Shown here one piece after another: positions 28,339 to 37,837 of a stretch of 64,000 nucleotides of DNA. The DNA is taken from the NCBI GenBank assembly GCA_963575745.1, contig CAUYUJ010004536.1:499963-563962 (forward strand). The letters are read 5' to 3'. This DNA comes from Prorocentrum cordatum (Eukaryota; Sar; Dinophyceae; Prorocentrales; Prorocentraceae). The notes under the pieces are model-generated. The model was not told the DNA's origin. It ran no database searches and saw nothing but the letters and a program-made list of their open reading frames with translations. The position numbers were made by a program, and so were the translations under genes. Position 1 is the stretch's first letter. Each line of letters opens with the position of its first letter.

Positions 28339-30725
28339 CTGGCGTAACCACACCCTTTGCAATCGCCGATCCTCCTGCTCCCTCCCCTTTCCATCCTGCT
28401 CCCTCCTCATCCCTCTTGGGGGAATTCAAAGGTACCGAAACCGCTACTCCCCGGATCTGTCCCGATGTGCGCTCTGACTAGAATTCCGAAGCGAAACCAG
28501 CAGTGGCGAAGGGGGCCTCCCAGGAGGCCCAAACAGGCGAAAACGAGGCAAGGCCAGCGGTACCAGGATGCCTTTTCCTCCTCTGACCTCTTGCTTCCTC
28601 CTGCTTCTGCTCCCCCCCCCCCCCCTGCTCCTCCCGGCCGAGGTGCAGACGGGAAGAGAACGCCACGGGAGAGCCGAGCACGAAGGGCCTGGGCGTCCTC
28701 CTCCGACGCCCTGACCACCTTCACGAGCGTGCGGGACTTCGGCTCCCGCGCCGCGAAGACGTGCCCGACGAAGCTGCTCTGCACGGCAGACTTGCCGGGG
28801 GGCAGGTTCTCGTTCGTGACCTTCTCGGCGCCCCGGGTGTCGATCCAGACGATCTGGCACGGCCCCCCTCCTCCCTCCTCCCTCCTCCACTCGCCCGGCT
28901 CCGGGCCCCGAAGCCATCACATGTCGATCCGGCATGGAACATGCGACAGGAAGACAGGGTGCGGGGCTCAGGTCGTGATGTTTGCAATGTTACAGTTTGG
29001 TAGTTGTCTTTGTAACGTCGGATCTGAGGGTCCCTCCCCTCCTGCTGCTCCTCCTGCTGCTGCTGCTGCTCCTCCTCCTCCTCCTCCTCCTCCTCCTCCT
29101 CTCTCCTCCTCCTCCTCCTCCTCCTCCTCCTCCTCCTCCTCCCCCTGACTCTCCTCCTCCTCCTCCTCTTCCTCCTCGTCTTCCTCCTCCTCCTCCCTCC
29201 TCCTCCTCCTCCTCCCCTGACTCTCCTCATCCTCCCCCTCCTTTTCCTCCCCCTCCTCCTCTCCTCCTCCTCCCCTCTCCTCCTCCTCCTCCTCCTCCTC
29301 TCCTCCTCCCTCCTCCTCCTCCTCCTCCTACTCCACCTCGCTTTCCCCTCTTCTTCCTCCCCCTCCTCCTCTCCTCCTCCTCCTTCTCCTCCTTCTCCTC
29401 CTCCTCCTCCTCGTCCTCCTCCTCCCTCTTCCCCTTCCTCCTCCTCCTCCTCCTCCTCCTCCTCCTCCTCCTCATCCTCCTCCTCCTCCTCTCCTCCTCC
29501 TCCTCCTCCTTCCTCCTCCTCCTCCTCCTCCTCCTCCTCCTCCTCCTCCTCCCTCTCTTTTGTCCTCTACTCCTCTGTCAGGTGGGCGTCTTGTAGGCTT
29601 CAGGAGGTTTCAGGTGCGATAGTTCTCCTGGAGCCACACCCCCACTTCCCGCAGGCTGCCGCCGCCGCGGCCACCTCAGACTTCCCTCTTGTCCTGAGGC
29701 GTTTCCGTTCACAGGCGCGCCCCTGGTGGCCCACCGGGCGGGGGCTTGTCCAAGAACCACAGCCTCGGGGGATCGATCTTCGGGGACAGTGGCAGGCGGC
29801 GGTGAATGATGGCGGACATACCGTCGGCCCGCATCAGTAGGACGCGCGACAAGGATGCAAGGGCCTGGGACGCCCACTTCGACGCTTTTCGAGCGGGGCG
29901 GGGCCAACGAAAGTGGCCAAGGATGGACCGAGGAGACAAGGATACACGGGGTACCCTTGGGACGGCTGTCCATCCTTAATTACTAAGCGGGTTGACTGTA
30001 CTTGCCACCCCCGCCCTGGGCGCGACCATATCTAGAGGCCTCCTGGATGGGGTCGGAGTAGATGGGGTCGGAGGATCGCGCCGCATCACCGATACATCGA
30101 CGATGCATCGGCGATGCACCGGCGATGCATCGTCGACGTCGGCGCTGCATCGGCGACGTCGACGTGAAGCCAGTCGGGCTCCACATCGAGCCGCATCGGC
30201 GATGCATCGGCGATCCTCCGACCCCACCTACACCCCGCGAAATGCTTAAGAAATCATGGGTTAAGAAATTCATAGTCTCAGAACTTGAGTAAAAACCCAG
30301 AATGTCTCTTCAAATCTTGGGATTTACATTGAAACATTAAGAATAATCGAGACTCTGGACGAAAACTTAGGTTTTCTTAAGCATCGCCTAAGGAGGCCTA
30401 GAATATCCGCATCCACCCCGCCGCCTGCCGAGGCCCCCGCAGGTGGATCCCCCCGGGCGGTGGCCGTGGCTGCAGAGCCGCGCCTCGGCTCGCCGCCGCC
30501 CTCCTCCTCCTCCTCCTCCTCCGCCTCCTCCTCCTCCTCCTCCTCCTCCTCCTCCTCCTCCTCCTCCTCCTCCTCCTCCTCCTCCTCCTCCTCCTCCCCC
30601 TCCTCCGCCTCCTCCTCCTCCTCCGCTGCCCGGGCCGAGGCCTCCAGCGGCACCGGCGTCTGGTTCTGGAACGTGAGCTCGACTTTGGTGGAAGCCGAGG
30701 ACGCACGGGCGCTCTTCTGGCCGAC
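28226..30725 (-). CDS. VHL beta-domain protein, three internal exons
   Basis: Exons on the minus strand: 30725-30642 (28 codons), 28853-28689 (55 codons) and 28338-28226 (37 codons plus two bases). The two introns between them begin GC and end AG, and phases agree. The joined frame runs VELTFQNQTPVPLE|IVWIDTRGAEK and then NLPPGKSAVQSSFVGHVFAA. In human VHL the spacing from NRS to VW is identical, and the PPG and GHxW positions also align. In animals the VHL beta-domain binds hydroxyproline on its target; whether this protein does is unknown. The third exon (LELRGHPAALVGP, ENSVEVLAL) looks like a small beta-barrel of the kind dinoflagellates often add. First and last exons were not found. Confidence 0.65.
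28418..28595. repeat. F12 repeat in the VHL-like gene intron
   Basis: AAGGTACCGAAACCGCTACT on the left and CAGCGGTACCAGGATGCC on the right. The inner GAAACCAGCAGTGGCGAAGG corresponds to the 11398 copy. Confidence 0.6.
28689..28853 (-). CDS. VHL-like exon 2, core of the beta-domain
   Basis: The acceptor GTGCCAG|ATCGTCTGG starts 55 codons: VWIDTRG, LPPGKSA, SSFVGHVFAAR and TLVKVVRASEEDAQ. The donor is GCCCAG|GCCCTT (GC). Confidence 0.7.
29039..29571. repeat. CCT-repeat pyrimidine tract (largest)
   Basis: About 530 bases of CCT triplets on the plus strand, GGA on the sense strand of the VHL-like gene, inside its first seen intron. Confidence 0.95.
29845..30002. repeat. F11 repeat
   Basis: GACAAGGATGCAAGGGCCTG at the left, ACGGCTGTCCATCCTTAATT at the right. 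The motif order is the same as at 8705. Confidence 0.6.
30029..30240. mobile_element. F8 element
   Basis: GATGGGGTCGGAGGATCGCG and its inverse CGGCGATCCTCCGACCCCAC are the clearest F8 ends. GCATCGGCGATG and CGTCGACG palindromes lie inside. Confidence 0.7.
30502..30630. repeat. CCT tract
   Basis: About 125 bases of nearly uninterrupted CCT triplets, just downstream on the sense strand of the first VHL-like exon. Confidence 0.95.
30642..30725 (-). CDS. VHL-like exon 1 of those seen
   Basis: The acceptor CACGGGAG|GTCGGCC leads to VGQKSARASSASTKVELTFQ and NQTPVPLE. The donor is CTGGAG|GCCTCG (GC). A CCT/GGA tract begins just 3' of it. Confidence 0.6.
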
Positions 30726-30774
30726 CTCCCGTGGGCACGCCTGCGGAGGGAGAGGGAGGAGCCACCAAGGGAGG

Positions 30775-31550
30775 AGTGAGGAAGTTTGACGGGGGGAAGA
30801 ACATGTGCAGGGCGGAAAGGAGATAGAAGACAGGAAAACAAAGAAGCAGAGGGGAGGGAGCCACAGGCATGAGCGAAGGGAGAATTGAGGACGGAGGAAG
30901 ATGCGATGGGACCAAAAGACGAGAGTGAATACAACAAGAACCATAAAGCATAATGAATGTGAGCGGAGCCTAGAGGCAGAACGACAGAGCATGTAGCGGG
31001 AGGAGGCAGGGACTCAGACAATTTGACAACCACAGAAAGCAAGATGCGGGAGCAAGGAAAAGGGAGGAAGGAGGAAGACCAGACGAAAGAGGAGCGAGAG
31101 ATGGCAGGAAGTGGGGAGCAGTAAGAAAGCAGATGAAGATGCAGGATATCCTCAACAACAAAGCGAGAACGCTATCTGGTGCCCTCTTGGAGCCTCGTGG
31201 GGTCTTTTGGGGGTTCTTGGGGGGCTTGAGGGCAGGGAGGAAGGATGAAGGAAGTAGGCTAGTGAACACAGGAGGGGGACTGGGGGGTGGGGAGCGGGGA
31301 GGAAAACTGTGAGGGACAACAGCGGTAGCAAGAGCAGGCGCGGCAACAGGACGTCCACGACTGGGAGTATGCGACGGCGCGAACATCTGAAAACTTGTCC
31401 CCTTGGTGGCTCTCTTCGGTGCCTCTTGGGGCGCTGCTGGAGCCTCTTGGGCGTCTCTGCGGGGCATCTCTCGGGGATCTCGGGGGACCTTGGGACCATC
31501 TTCGGGGGGTGAGGCTCCCAACGCCTCGTGGACTTCCCCATCTTGGAGCC
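30775..31550. other. purine-rich and satellite DNA
   Basis: Irregular A/G-rich sequence to about 31130, then CTTGG-type satellite. No exon recognised. Confidence 0.55.
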
Positions 31551-31553
31551 CTT

Positions 31554-31677
31554 GCCATCGCTCGGACGTCCATCCCCCGTGCGCTTGTCGGCTTCGTGCG
31601 CACATCTTGTTGGCGAATGATCCCGGATGCTCTTCGATGGTCCTCGCCGAGAAGACACGCATACGTCCAGCGATGCC
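31554..31677. mobile_element. F5 element
   Basis: GCCATCGCTCGGACGTCCAT and ATACGTCCAGCGATGCC are the inverted ends; the right end has lost a few bases. Confidence 0.65.
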
Positions 31678-31679
31678 AA

Positions 31680-32280
31680 GAGCATTCTTCGGATCTTCTT
31701 GGAGCAATCGTAGGGGCCTCGCGGGATAGGACCAGGGCCTCTGGGCAATCCTGCATAAATTCTCCAGCCCAGGAGGAGGAGGATCACAAATCAAGATCAG
31801 GATCATGGGTAGCACTACGCTGCGACATGTAATTATTCACCCCCTCCCTATTATGGGAAACAGCCTTATGGACGGGTTGGGGTCCAAACAATATCGGGAA
31901 AATGAGTACTCACCCGCTGCGGCCACCGCTGAGGCCTCCGCCGTCGTCGTCGACGCCGCCGTCACCGTCATCTTACCTTCTCCTCATCCTCTTCCTCAAC
32001 TCAGAGTCCTGTTCTGCTTGTACGCGCAGGCCTATCGTGGGAGGACGAGGGGGAGGAGGTGATGGACGAGTCTTATTACCAGCCAAGGGCTTGGACGGGT
32101 GGGACGGCAGCATTCAGGACCTTCTGCGGCTCGAGGAGGGAGAGGAGGAGGAGGAGGAGGAGGAGGAGGGGGAGGAGGAGGAGGAGGAAGAGGAAGAGGA
32201 TGAGGAAGAGGAGCAGGATGATCCAGATCAGGAGGCCTAGGATCTAGAGGAGGATGAAGAGGAGGAGGCCCCTGAGCCTG
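31680..32280. other. unassigned stretch ending in a GGA tract
   Basis: A GGA/GGAAGA tract lies at 32130-32275. A plus-strand frame with GLDGWDGSIQDLLRLEE just before it looks protein-like, but has no recognisable partner exons. Confidence 0.4.
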
Positions 32281-32460
32281 TCCCTTCCTGAGCCTGTCTG
32301 CCCCCAGGCATGTGATGACCAAATTTGTTCAATACCTGCTCCACGGAGTCCCAACCCATTCCCCAGGACTGGCCTCTCATCCCGAGAACGCTCTTTGGGT
32401 GCCGCGAGGGCCCTCCGAGGCCAAAAAAACAGCTCAAACAACCGTCCGTCGTGAGTTTTT
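32280..32460. repeat. F14-like repeat
   Basis: CCATTCCCCAGGACTGGCCT and GGGCCCTCCGAGGCCAAAAA, a diverged relative of 13885-14035 in the opposite orientation. Confidence 0.4.
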
Positions 32461-32464
32461 TGGT

Positions 32465-32465
32465 A

Positions 32466-32524
<59 letters not shown>

Positions 32525-32525
32525 A
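32465..32525. repeat. CTGT tetranucleotide repeat
   Basis: About fifteen GTCT/CTGT units followed by TATGTATGTATATAC. Confidence 0.95.
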
Positions 32526-32814
32526 TGTATGTATATACAGATATATACATATATGATATAGCCATCGCGCGCGCTTCGCACGCGCTCAAGTTCTAGCTAG
32601 ACTAATTCATGTAACATCTTGTTTGGCGTTCCTTGCATCTAAAACCCTCTTGGAGGCACTGCGCAAACCTCGGAAGTGTACAGAAGGGGACAATACGGAA
32701 ACGCAGAAACCATGCAATTTCCTTTTAGACTTTCGATACTTTGGAGCCCTCCAAGGCTTCCGGGGGTCTGCGAGAGTAGACTGAGGGGGGGCGGGGCGGA
32801 TGAGAAAAAAAAAC

Positions 32815-33360
32815 AACACAACTAATCGTGGGAACCACTTGTTTCTTCAAATTGCCAGGCCTGGGCTGTGGGTGAGAAGTCTCATGGATGCATGCTGGTG
32901 GCGTCTTGGGGGTCTTTCGGGGCCTCTTGGAAGGCTCTTGTTGGTGCCTCCTGGGAGCCTCCCGGGAGTCTCCGAAAGCATCTGGTGGGCGCCTCGAGAG
33001 TCGTTGCGAGAACCTAGGGGCTATCTTGAGGCAAAGGGCTCGAAAGGCTTGGGCAGGTCCTCTCTTTTTGTTCCCTCTTGGCACGCGCGCGCTGAAGTTC
33101 TAGCTAGCTAGGCTGGATCGGCGAACTCATGGGATCTCGATGTTTGACTGCCTTTTTTCCCGGGCAGCCAAGAGGACACGAAGACGATCCAAGAGAGTTC
33201 CAAGACAGCGTCAGAGACTTTAAAAGCATTCCCGAACAATACTTGACATGTGACCCCGAAGTCTTGATGGGGCCCGGCGTGAAGTTCAAAAAAGGGGATC
33301 ACTGGAATTTCCTTTTTTTGAAGTCGGGCCTCCTACAATGTAATGCGCAGGAAACTGGGG
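32815..33360 (+). repeat. diverged duplicated block, copy 1
   Basis: From a CTTGTTTCTTCAAATTGCCA start through GTTCTAGCTAGCTAGGCTGG and GTGACCCCGAAGTCTTGATG, it parallels 35000-35560 in order and orientation at perhaps 75-80 percent identity by eye. Confidence 0.7.
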
Positions 33361-33369
33361 CCTAAGGGG

Positions 33370-35000
33370 CCTGCAGGGGGCTCCTGAGACGCAGCTTCGA
33401 GGCCTCTGCGGAGCTGTTTTGGGGGCCTCGATGGTTTTTGTTGGGGGGGCTCTCAGGGGTCTGGGGTTTTTTGGGGGCCTCTGGGGGTCCTGGAGGCCTC
33501 TCGGGGGCCTTTTGGGGCCTCCTGGTCCTGCTTTCGGGCCCATCTTGGGCATATCCTGGAGCCCTCTTGGGCGCCTCTTGGGCAGTCTTGAGGCTCTCTG
33601 GGGTCATCTTGGGCTCTCTGTGGGGCCTCTCCGGCCGTCTTGGGGCGGTCTTGGGGGCCTCTTCGGTGTCCTGGAGCGTTGGAAGCTTGAACATGCGAGA
33701 AAGCCAACAAATACTATAACAACACATGATAGTCAACGATTTTGGCCTCTTCGGGCCCTCTCGGGACGTCACTCGGAGCTCTCTTGGGACTCTCAAGGAC
33801 CTGGGGCTTGTTGGGGGCATCTGGGGGGGTCCTTGAGTCTTCTCGCGGGTCTCTTGGGGCCTCCTGCTCCCGCCCTCGGGCCTGTTTTGAGCGGTCCTGG
33901 GGCGCTCTTGGGCCGTCGTGGGCGCCTCTCGGGCAGTCTTGAGGCTTTCTGGGGCCGGTGTGGGCTTTCTCAGGGGCCTCTTTTCGGGCGTCTTGGGGCG
34001 GTCTTGGGGGTCTCTTCGGTGTCTTGGAGCGCTGCAAGCTCGGAAATGCGAGAAGGCCCAAAACTTAGAAAAAAACACCAGTGCAAAGGAAAGTTTGGAC
34101 CCTCTTCGGGCTCTCTCGGGACGGCTCTCGGAGCTCTCTTGGGCTGTTTCTTGAACCTCGAGGAGCTTTTTGGGGGGATTCTCAGGATTCTGGGGCTTGG
34201 TGGGGGCCTCTGGGGATCCAGGAGGAGGAGGACGGAGGAGGACGGAGGAGGAGGAGGAGGAGGAGGGGGAGGAGGAGATGCGAGGGGGAGGAGGAGGAGG
34301 AGGAGGAGGAGGAGGAGGAGGAGGAGGAGGAGGAGGAGGAGGAGGAGGAGGAGGAGGAGGAGGAGGATGGAGGAGGAGGAGGAGGTGGAGGCTTCTCGGG
34401 GGCCTCTTGGGGCCTCCTGCTCCCGACCTCGGGCCTGTTTTGAGCGGTCCTGGGTCGCTCGTGGCCCGTCTTGGGCGCCTCTTGGGCAATCTTGGGGATC
34501 TCTGGGGTCGTTTTGGCCTCTCTTGTGGGGGTTCTTCCGCCGGCCTGGGGCGGTCTTGGGGGCCTCTTCGGCTGACTTAGCTCGAAAACGCGAGAAGACC
34601 AACAAGACCAACAACTAAATCAACTCAACATGAAAACTCGGGACGCCGCTCGCAGGTCTCTTGGGGCCTCTTGGAGGCCTTCTGGCTAACGCTCCGGCGA
34701 TCCCGGGAGCCTGGAGAGCCGTCGGAAGGCTTTCTTGGGCTGCTTGACAGCGTCTTCGGCTGCTTTTTGCGTTCAGGGGGCTCTTTGGGGTTGTCTTGGG
34801 CCGTCCTGGGGCGTTTTGAAGCCCTCCTGGGAGGCCCGGGGGCGCAGCACCAGGAGTTGCCCTAGATGTTCCCGAGGTGTGGGACGCTCCTGTAATATTC
34901 AAAAATTTGAAGCCCTCGAAGGTAGCATTGGGTCTTTCTTGGCCGGTGACGGGGGCCACAATTGCTGCCTGTTGTGCAAAAAGGAATTCCAAGAGTTATT
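33370..35000. repeat. CTTGGGGCCTC-type satellite with GGA tract
   Basis: The same satellite as at 16230 but in the opposite orientation (CTTGGG on the plus strand), interrupted by a GGA tract at 34217-34388. Internal 300-400 base units starting GTCTTGGGGCGGTCTTGGGG recur at about 33630, 33980 and 34540, so there is a higher-order repeat. Confidence 0.8.
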
Positions 35001-35560
35001 TTTTTTTCAAACTGCCATGCCTGGGCCGTGGGTCAGAAGTTTTCAGGATACAGGCCGTGGACTGTTGGGACGCCTCTGGGAGCCTTTTGGCAGCGTCTCG
35101 GGGGCTTTTCGGGGCCTCTTGGAAGGCTCTTGGTGCCTCCTGGGAGCCTCCCGGAAGTCTCCGAAGTCATCTGGTGGGTGCCTCGAGAGTCTTTGCGAGA
35201 ACCCTGGGGCCATCTTGAGGCAAAACGCTCGCAAGGCCTGGGCAGGTCCTCTCGTGTGGCTCACTCTTGGCGCGCGCGCGCTGACGTTCTAGCTAGGCTG
35301 GATCGGCGAACTCATGGGATCTAGACGTTTGACTGCCTTTTATCCCGTGCAGCCAAGAGGACACGAAGACGACCCAAGAGAGTGCCAAGACAACGTCAGA
35401 GAGTTCAACAGCAATCCCGGAACATGTTTGCAATGTGACCCCGAAGTCTTGATGGGGCTCGGGATGAACTGGAACAACAAACAATGACTGGATATCCTCT
35501 CTCTCTTTTTTTCAAGTGGGGCCTCCTAACATGTAGTGCGCAAGGATCGGGGGGGGTCCT
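35000..35560 (+). repeat. diverged duplicated block, copy 2
   Basis: Contains AAACTGCCATGCCTGGGCCG, GTTCTAGCTAGGCTGGATCG and GTGACCCCGAAGTCTTGATG in the same order as 32815-33360. Confidence 0.7.
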
Positions 35561-36219
35561 GAGAGGCGTGCAGGTGGCTCGTGGGAAGCAGTTTGGAGGC
35601 CGCTGGGGGGCTGTTTGGGGGCCTCTTGGGGTAACTTTTGGGACTCTTCGGGGCTCTTGGGGGCCTCTTCAAGCGCTTCGGGGAACTCTTTTGGCCTCCT
35701 GGGGGCCTCTTGGAGCGGAAAACCGGGATTGTTGATGTGCGTTCCCCTGTTGGGCTTCTTTTCGGGCCATCTTGGGTTCTCTTGGGCTGCCTCGGGGTGC
35801 TCTTGGGCCGTCTTGGGGCCTTCGTGGCCCGTCTTGGAGCCATCTTTGGGGCTCTTGGGCGGTCTTCGGGATTTTCTCGGCCGTTTTGGGGCATCCCTGG
35901 GAGAGCCGGGAGCGCGGTACAGAGAATTGCTCCTAGATGTCGCGGAGGTGGGGGACGCTCCCCGAGGGGGGGGGGGGGGGGCGTATTTTTTATACGTGTG
36001 AAGCCCAAGCGCGACTGGGCCCCCATCCCTGGCATTTGCCCCTCAAGAGCAGGGACCGACCGTCCCAGCATTCCTATCGCTAGGCTGCCACGAAATGTTC
36101 CCAGCACCGCGAATACGTTCTAAGAACACAAGAAATTCTCTTAGAACGAAAACACGACGTGTTAAAATAGGATGGCCTCGGTCAGAAATGTTCTAAGACC
36201 ATGTCATGCAGACCACTAC

Positions 36220-36232
36220 TTGTTCTTAGCGT
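36220..36232. repeat. target-site duplication, left copy
   Basis: TTGTTCTTAGCGT, identical to 37745-37757; it borders the A-rich 3' end of the retrocopy. Confidence 0.85.
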
Positions 36233-36314
36233 TTTATTATATATATATATGCCAAGCGCTAACTATAACATGGGAGAGACGAGACACTAGTTCAAGCGCG
36301 GACGGCCCTGACTC

Positions 36315-37671
36315 TTAAACCGTGCAGAGCTTGACCGTCAAGGTATCACGCGCACGCCCCGAATACCTCCGCCACTCTACATCCAAAACTGTAAAGCACT
36401 GGAAGGGCTCAAGCAACACCTCGTCCTCTTGCGGATACTTGGACCAATCGAGGATCGGCGCACCCCGGTCAGACGTGTTGATGATGAAACGGACGGGGAC
36501 GCCGCAAGCTTGAGTGGCATTGTATTTCCCATGTGCGAAATCGAGCGATTGCTTCTTGTCAAGCGACGTGCTGGAGAAGGCCGCCCATGACACGCGGCTG
36601 CCCAATCTGTTCTCTCTCCGAATGTCTTGTTCCTGCGCCAGAAGACCTCGTTACAAGACCTGCCGCTTCCCGCAAGCAGCTTGCATTTTCTGAATGTACG
36701 ACCATAGGCACGCAACCAGCCGGCCATACTTCTCGAAGAGTAGATCCCATTCGCCCGAACGCATGAGCTGATTCACCTCGTACGCAAAGATCGTGCCAAC
36801 TGTGTACGCGTACGGTCGACTCATACCTGTTGACCTGCGAGCCACAAGGGAAGATCTTATGGAAGGGGTGCTTAGGGACCCATTGCCTCGTTTGCAGAAA
36901 GCCATACTTCTGAAATTCAAAGATTACCTGCTCATCAACCTTGACTCGGGAGATCGAGTCAAGGAATGTCCGTCTGGAAAAGCTCACCGTTGCTGCCTGT
37001 AGGGCACAAGTTGGGAGCCGATGCCGGTCCCCACAACTTCCGACTTCATCCATGACCAACACACCCTGTAGATGCTCTTGGCAATACTCGCCATTGACAG
37101 CCTTCTTGTAACATCTTGCGCACTGGTGTTGCTTGCAATAGTCCGAGTTCATGGGCCGTGGCGCAGTGCACCCTTGCGACTTGCACCTCAATGGGGCACA
37201 TGCCCTGCAATACCTGCCGACCACCGCTTCCTCGTAGCATGACACGCACTGATGACCAGGGCAGTAGTTGGAATTCCGAGGCTTCTCACCAAGGCAACCG
37301 GATCTCTGACACACATGCTCTCTGCAAAACCTGCCGAAGGCGGCTCTGTCGTAGCATCTTGCACACTGATGATGCTCACGAAAATCCGAGTTCAAGGGCC
37401 GCCGTGCAGTGCACCCCTGCGATCTGCACCTCAATGGGGCACATGCCCTGCAATAGCCACCGACCACCGCTCCCTCGTAGCACAACGAGCACTGGTGATG
37501 AGGGCAATAGTTGGAGTTCCACGGTGTCTCAGCAAAGCAACCCGCGGCTCGGCACAAGGACTTGTATACTCGCGACTCCGGCTCCCTTTTAATCGCCAAA
37601 CCAAGCAGCCAGGTCACGAACCCTACAAACACAAACCACAGAAACATGAAGAATAAGTCATCGTCGCGCAT
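36315..37671 (-). pseudogene. broken gene: membrane segment, Cys-rich repeats, ADP-ribosyltransferase domain
   Basis: An ATG at 37671 opens a frame with a hydrophobic segment (about residues 7-27, FFMFLWFVFVGFVTWLLGL), then four related Cys-rich modules (residues 35-206) with patterns such as NSNYCPHHQCSLCYE and GGYCRACAPLRC, which look metal-binding. The C-terminal part, read in another frame from about 36920, resembles arginine-type mono-ADP-ribosyltransferases (R-S-E class). An Arg-Gly pair, the AFSSTSL motif near 36575 and the YPQEDEVLL motif near 36425 (E-x-E) are visible. Two lesions break it: a frameshift between about 36920 and 36800, and a TAA at 36651-36653 immediately before the Arg-Gly pair, where the family normally has an aromatic residue. 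Function of the intact parent is unknown. Confidence 0.7.
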
Positions 37672-37724
37672 GGTGCTCTGCTCTGCGTTTGCCCTTCTGG
37701 GCTTGTCCTAGGCCGGGCTTGATG

Positions 37725-37744
37725 CTTGAGCCAAAAGGCTACGG
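37725..37744 (-). other. relict dinoflagellate spliced-leader sequence
   Basis: The plus strand reads CTTGAGCCAAAAGGCTACGG, the reverse complement of the 22-base DinoSL with a single base missing inside its CCATTTTGG part. It is 53 bases upstream of the ATG of the retrocopied gene and directly abuts the target duplication. Spliced leaders are added to mRNA, so a genomic copy in this position implies passage through mRNA. Confidence 0.88.
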
Positions 37745-37757
37745 TTGTTCTTAGCGT
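37745..37757. repeat. target-site duplication, right copy
   Basis: TTGTTCTTAGCGT, directly following the relict spliced leader. Beyond it the sequence is unrelated to the retrocopy. Confidence 0.85.
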
Positions 37758-37837
37758 ATTCTTGGGCGGGCCTATAGGCAAGCCAAGACGCTTCGCCACT
37801 GCTAGAACCCGAGATCCCTGAGATCCGACGTTGCAAG

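Larger units (their letters stand above)
36220..37757 (-). mobile_element. retrocopied mRNA (spliced leader, A-rich tail, 13-base target duplication)
   Basis: On the minus strand the insert starts at 37744 with a relict spliced leader. It continues through a short leader into the gene at 37671, and ends at about 36233 with an ATATATATATAATAAAA tail. The flanks TTGTTCTTAGCGT at 36220-36232 and 37745-37757 are identical. The spliced leader begins exactly where the right-hand duplication ends. There are no introns. Together these are the marks of an mRNA reverse-transcribed and re-inserted, presumably with help from retroelement enzymes acting in trans. Confidence 0.88.

Noticed and set aside
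33419-34618. Gly/Leu/Trp-rich 300-400 codon frames on the plus strand and Pro/Arg-rich ones on the minus
   Set aside because: All frames are open because the degenerate satellite lacks stop codons; no conserved motif was seen.
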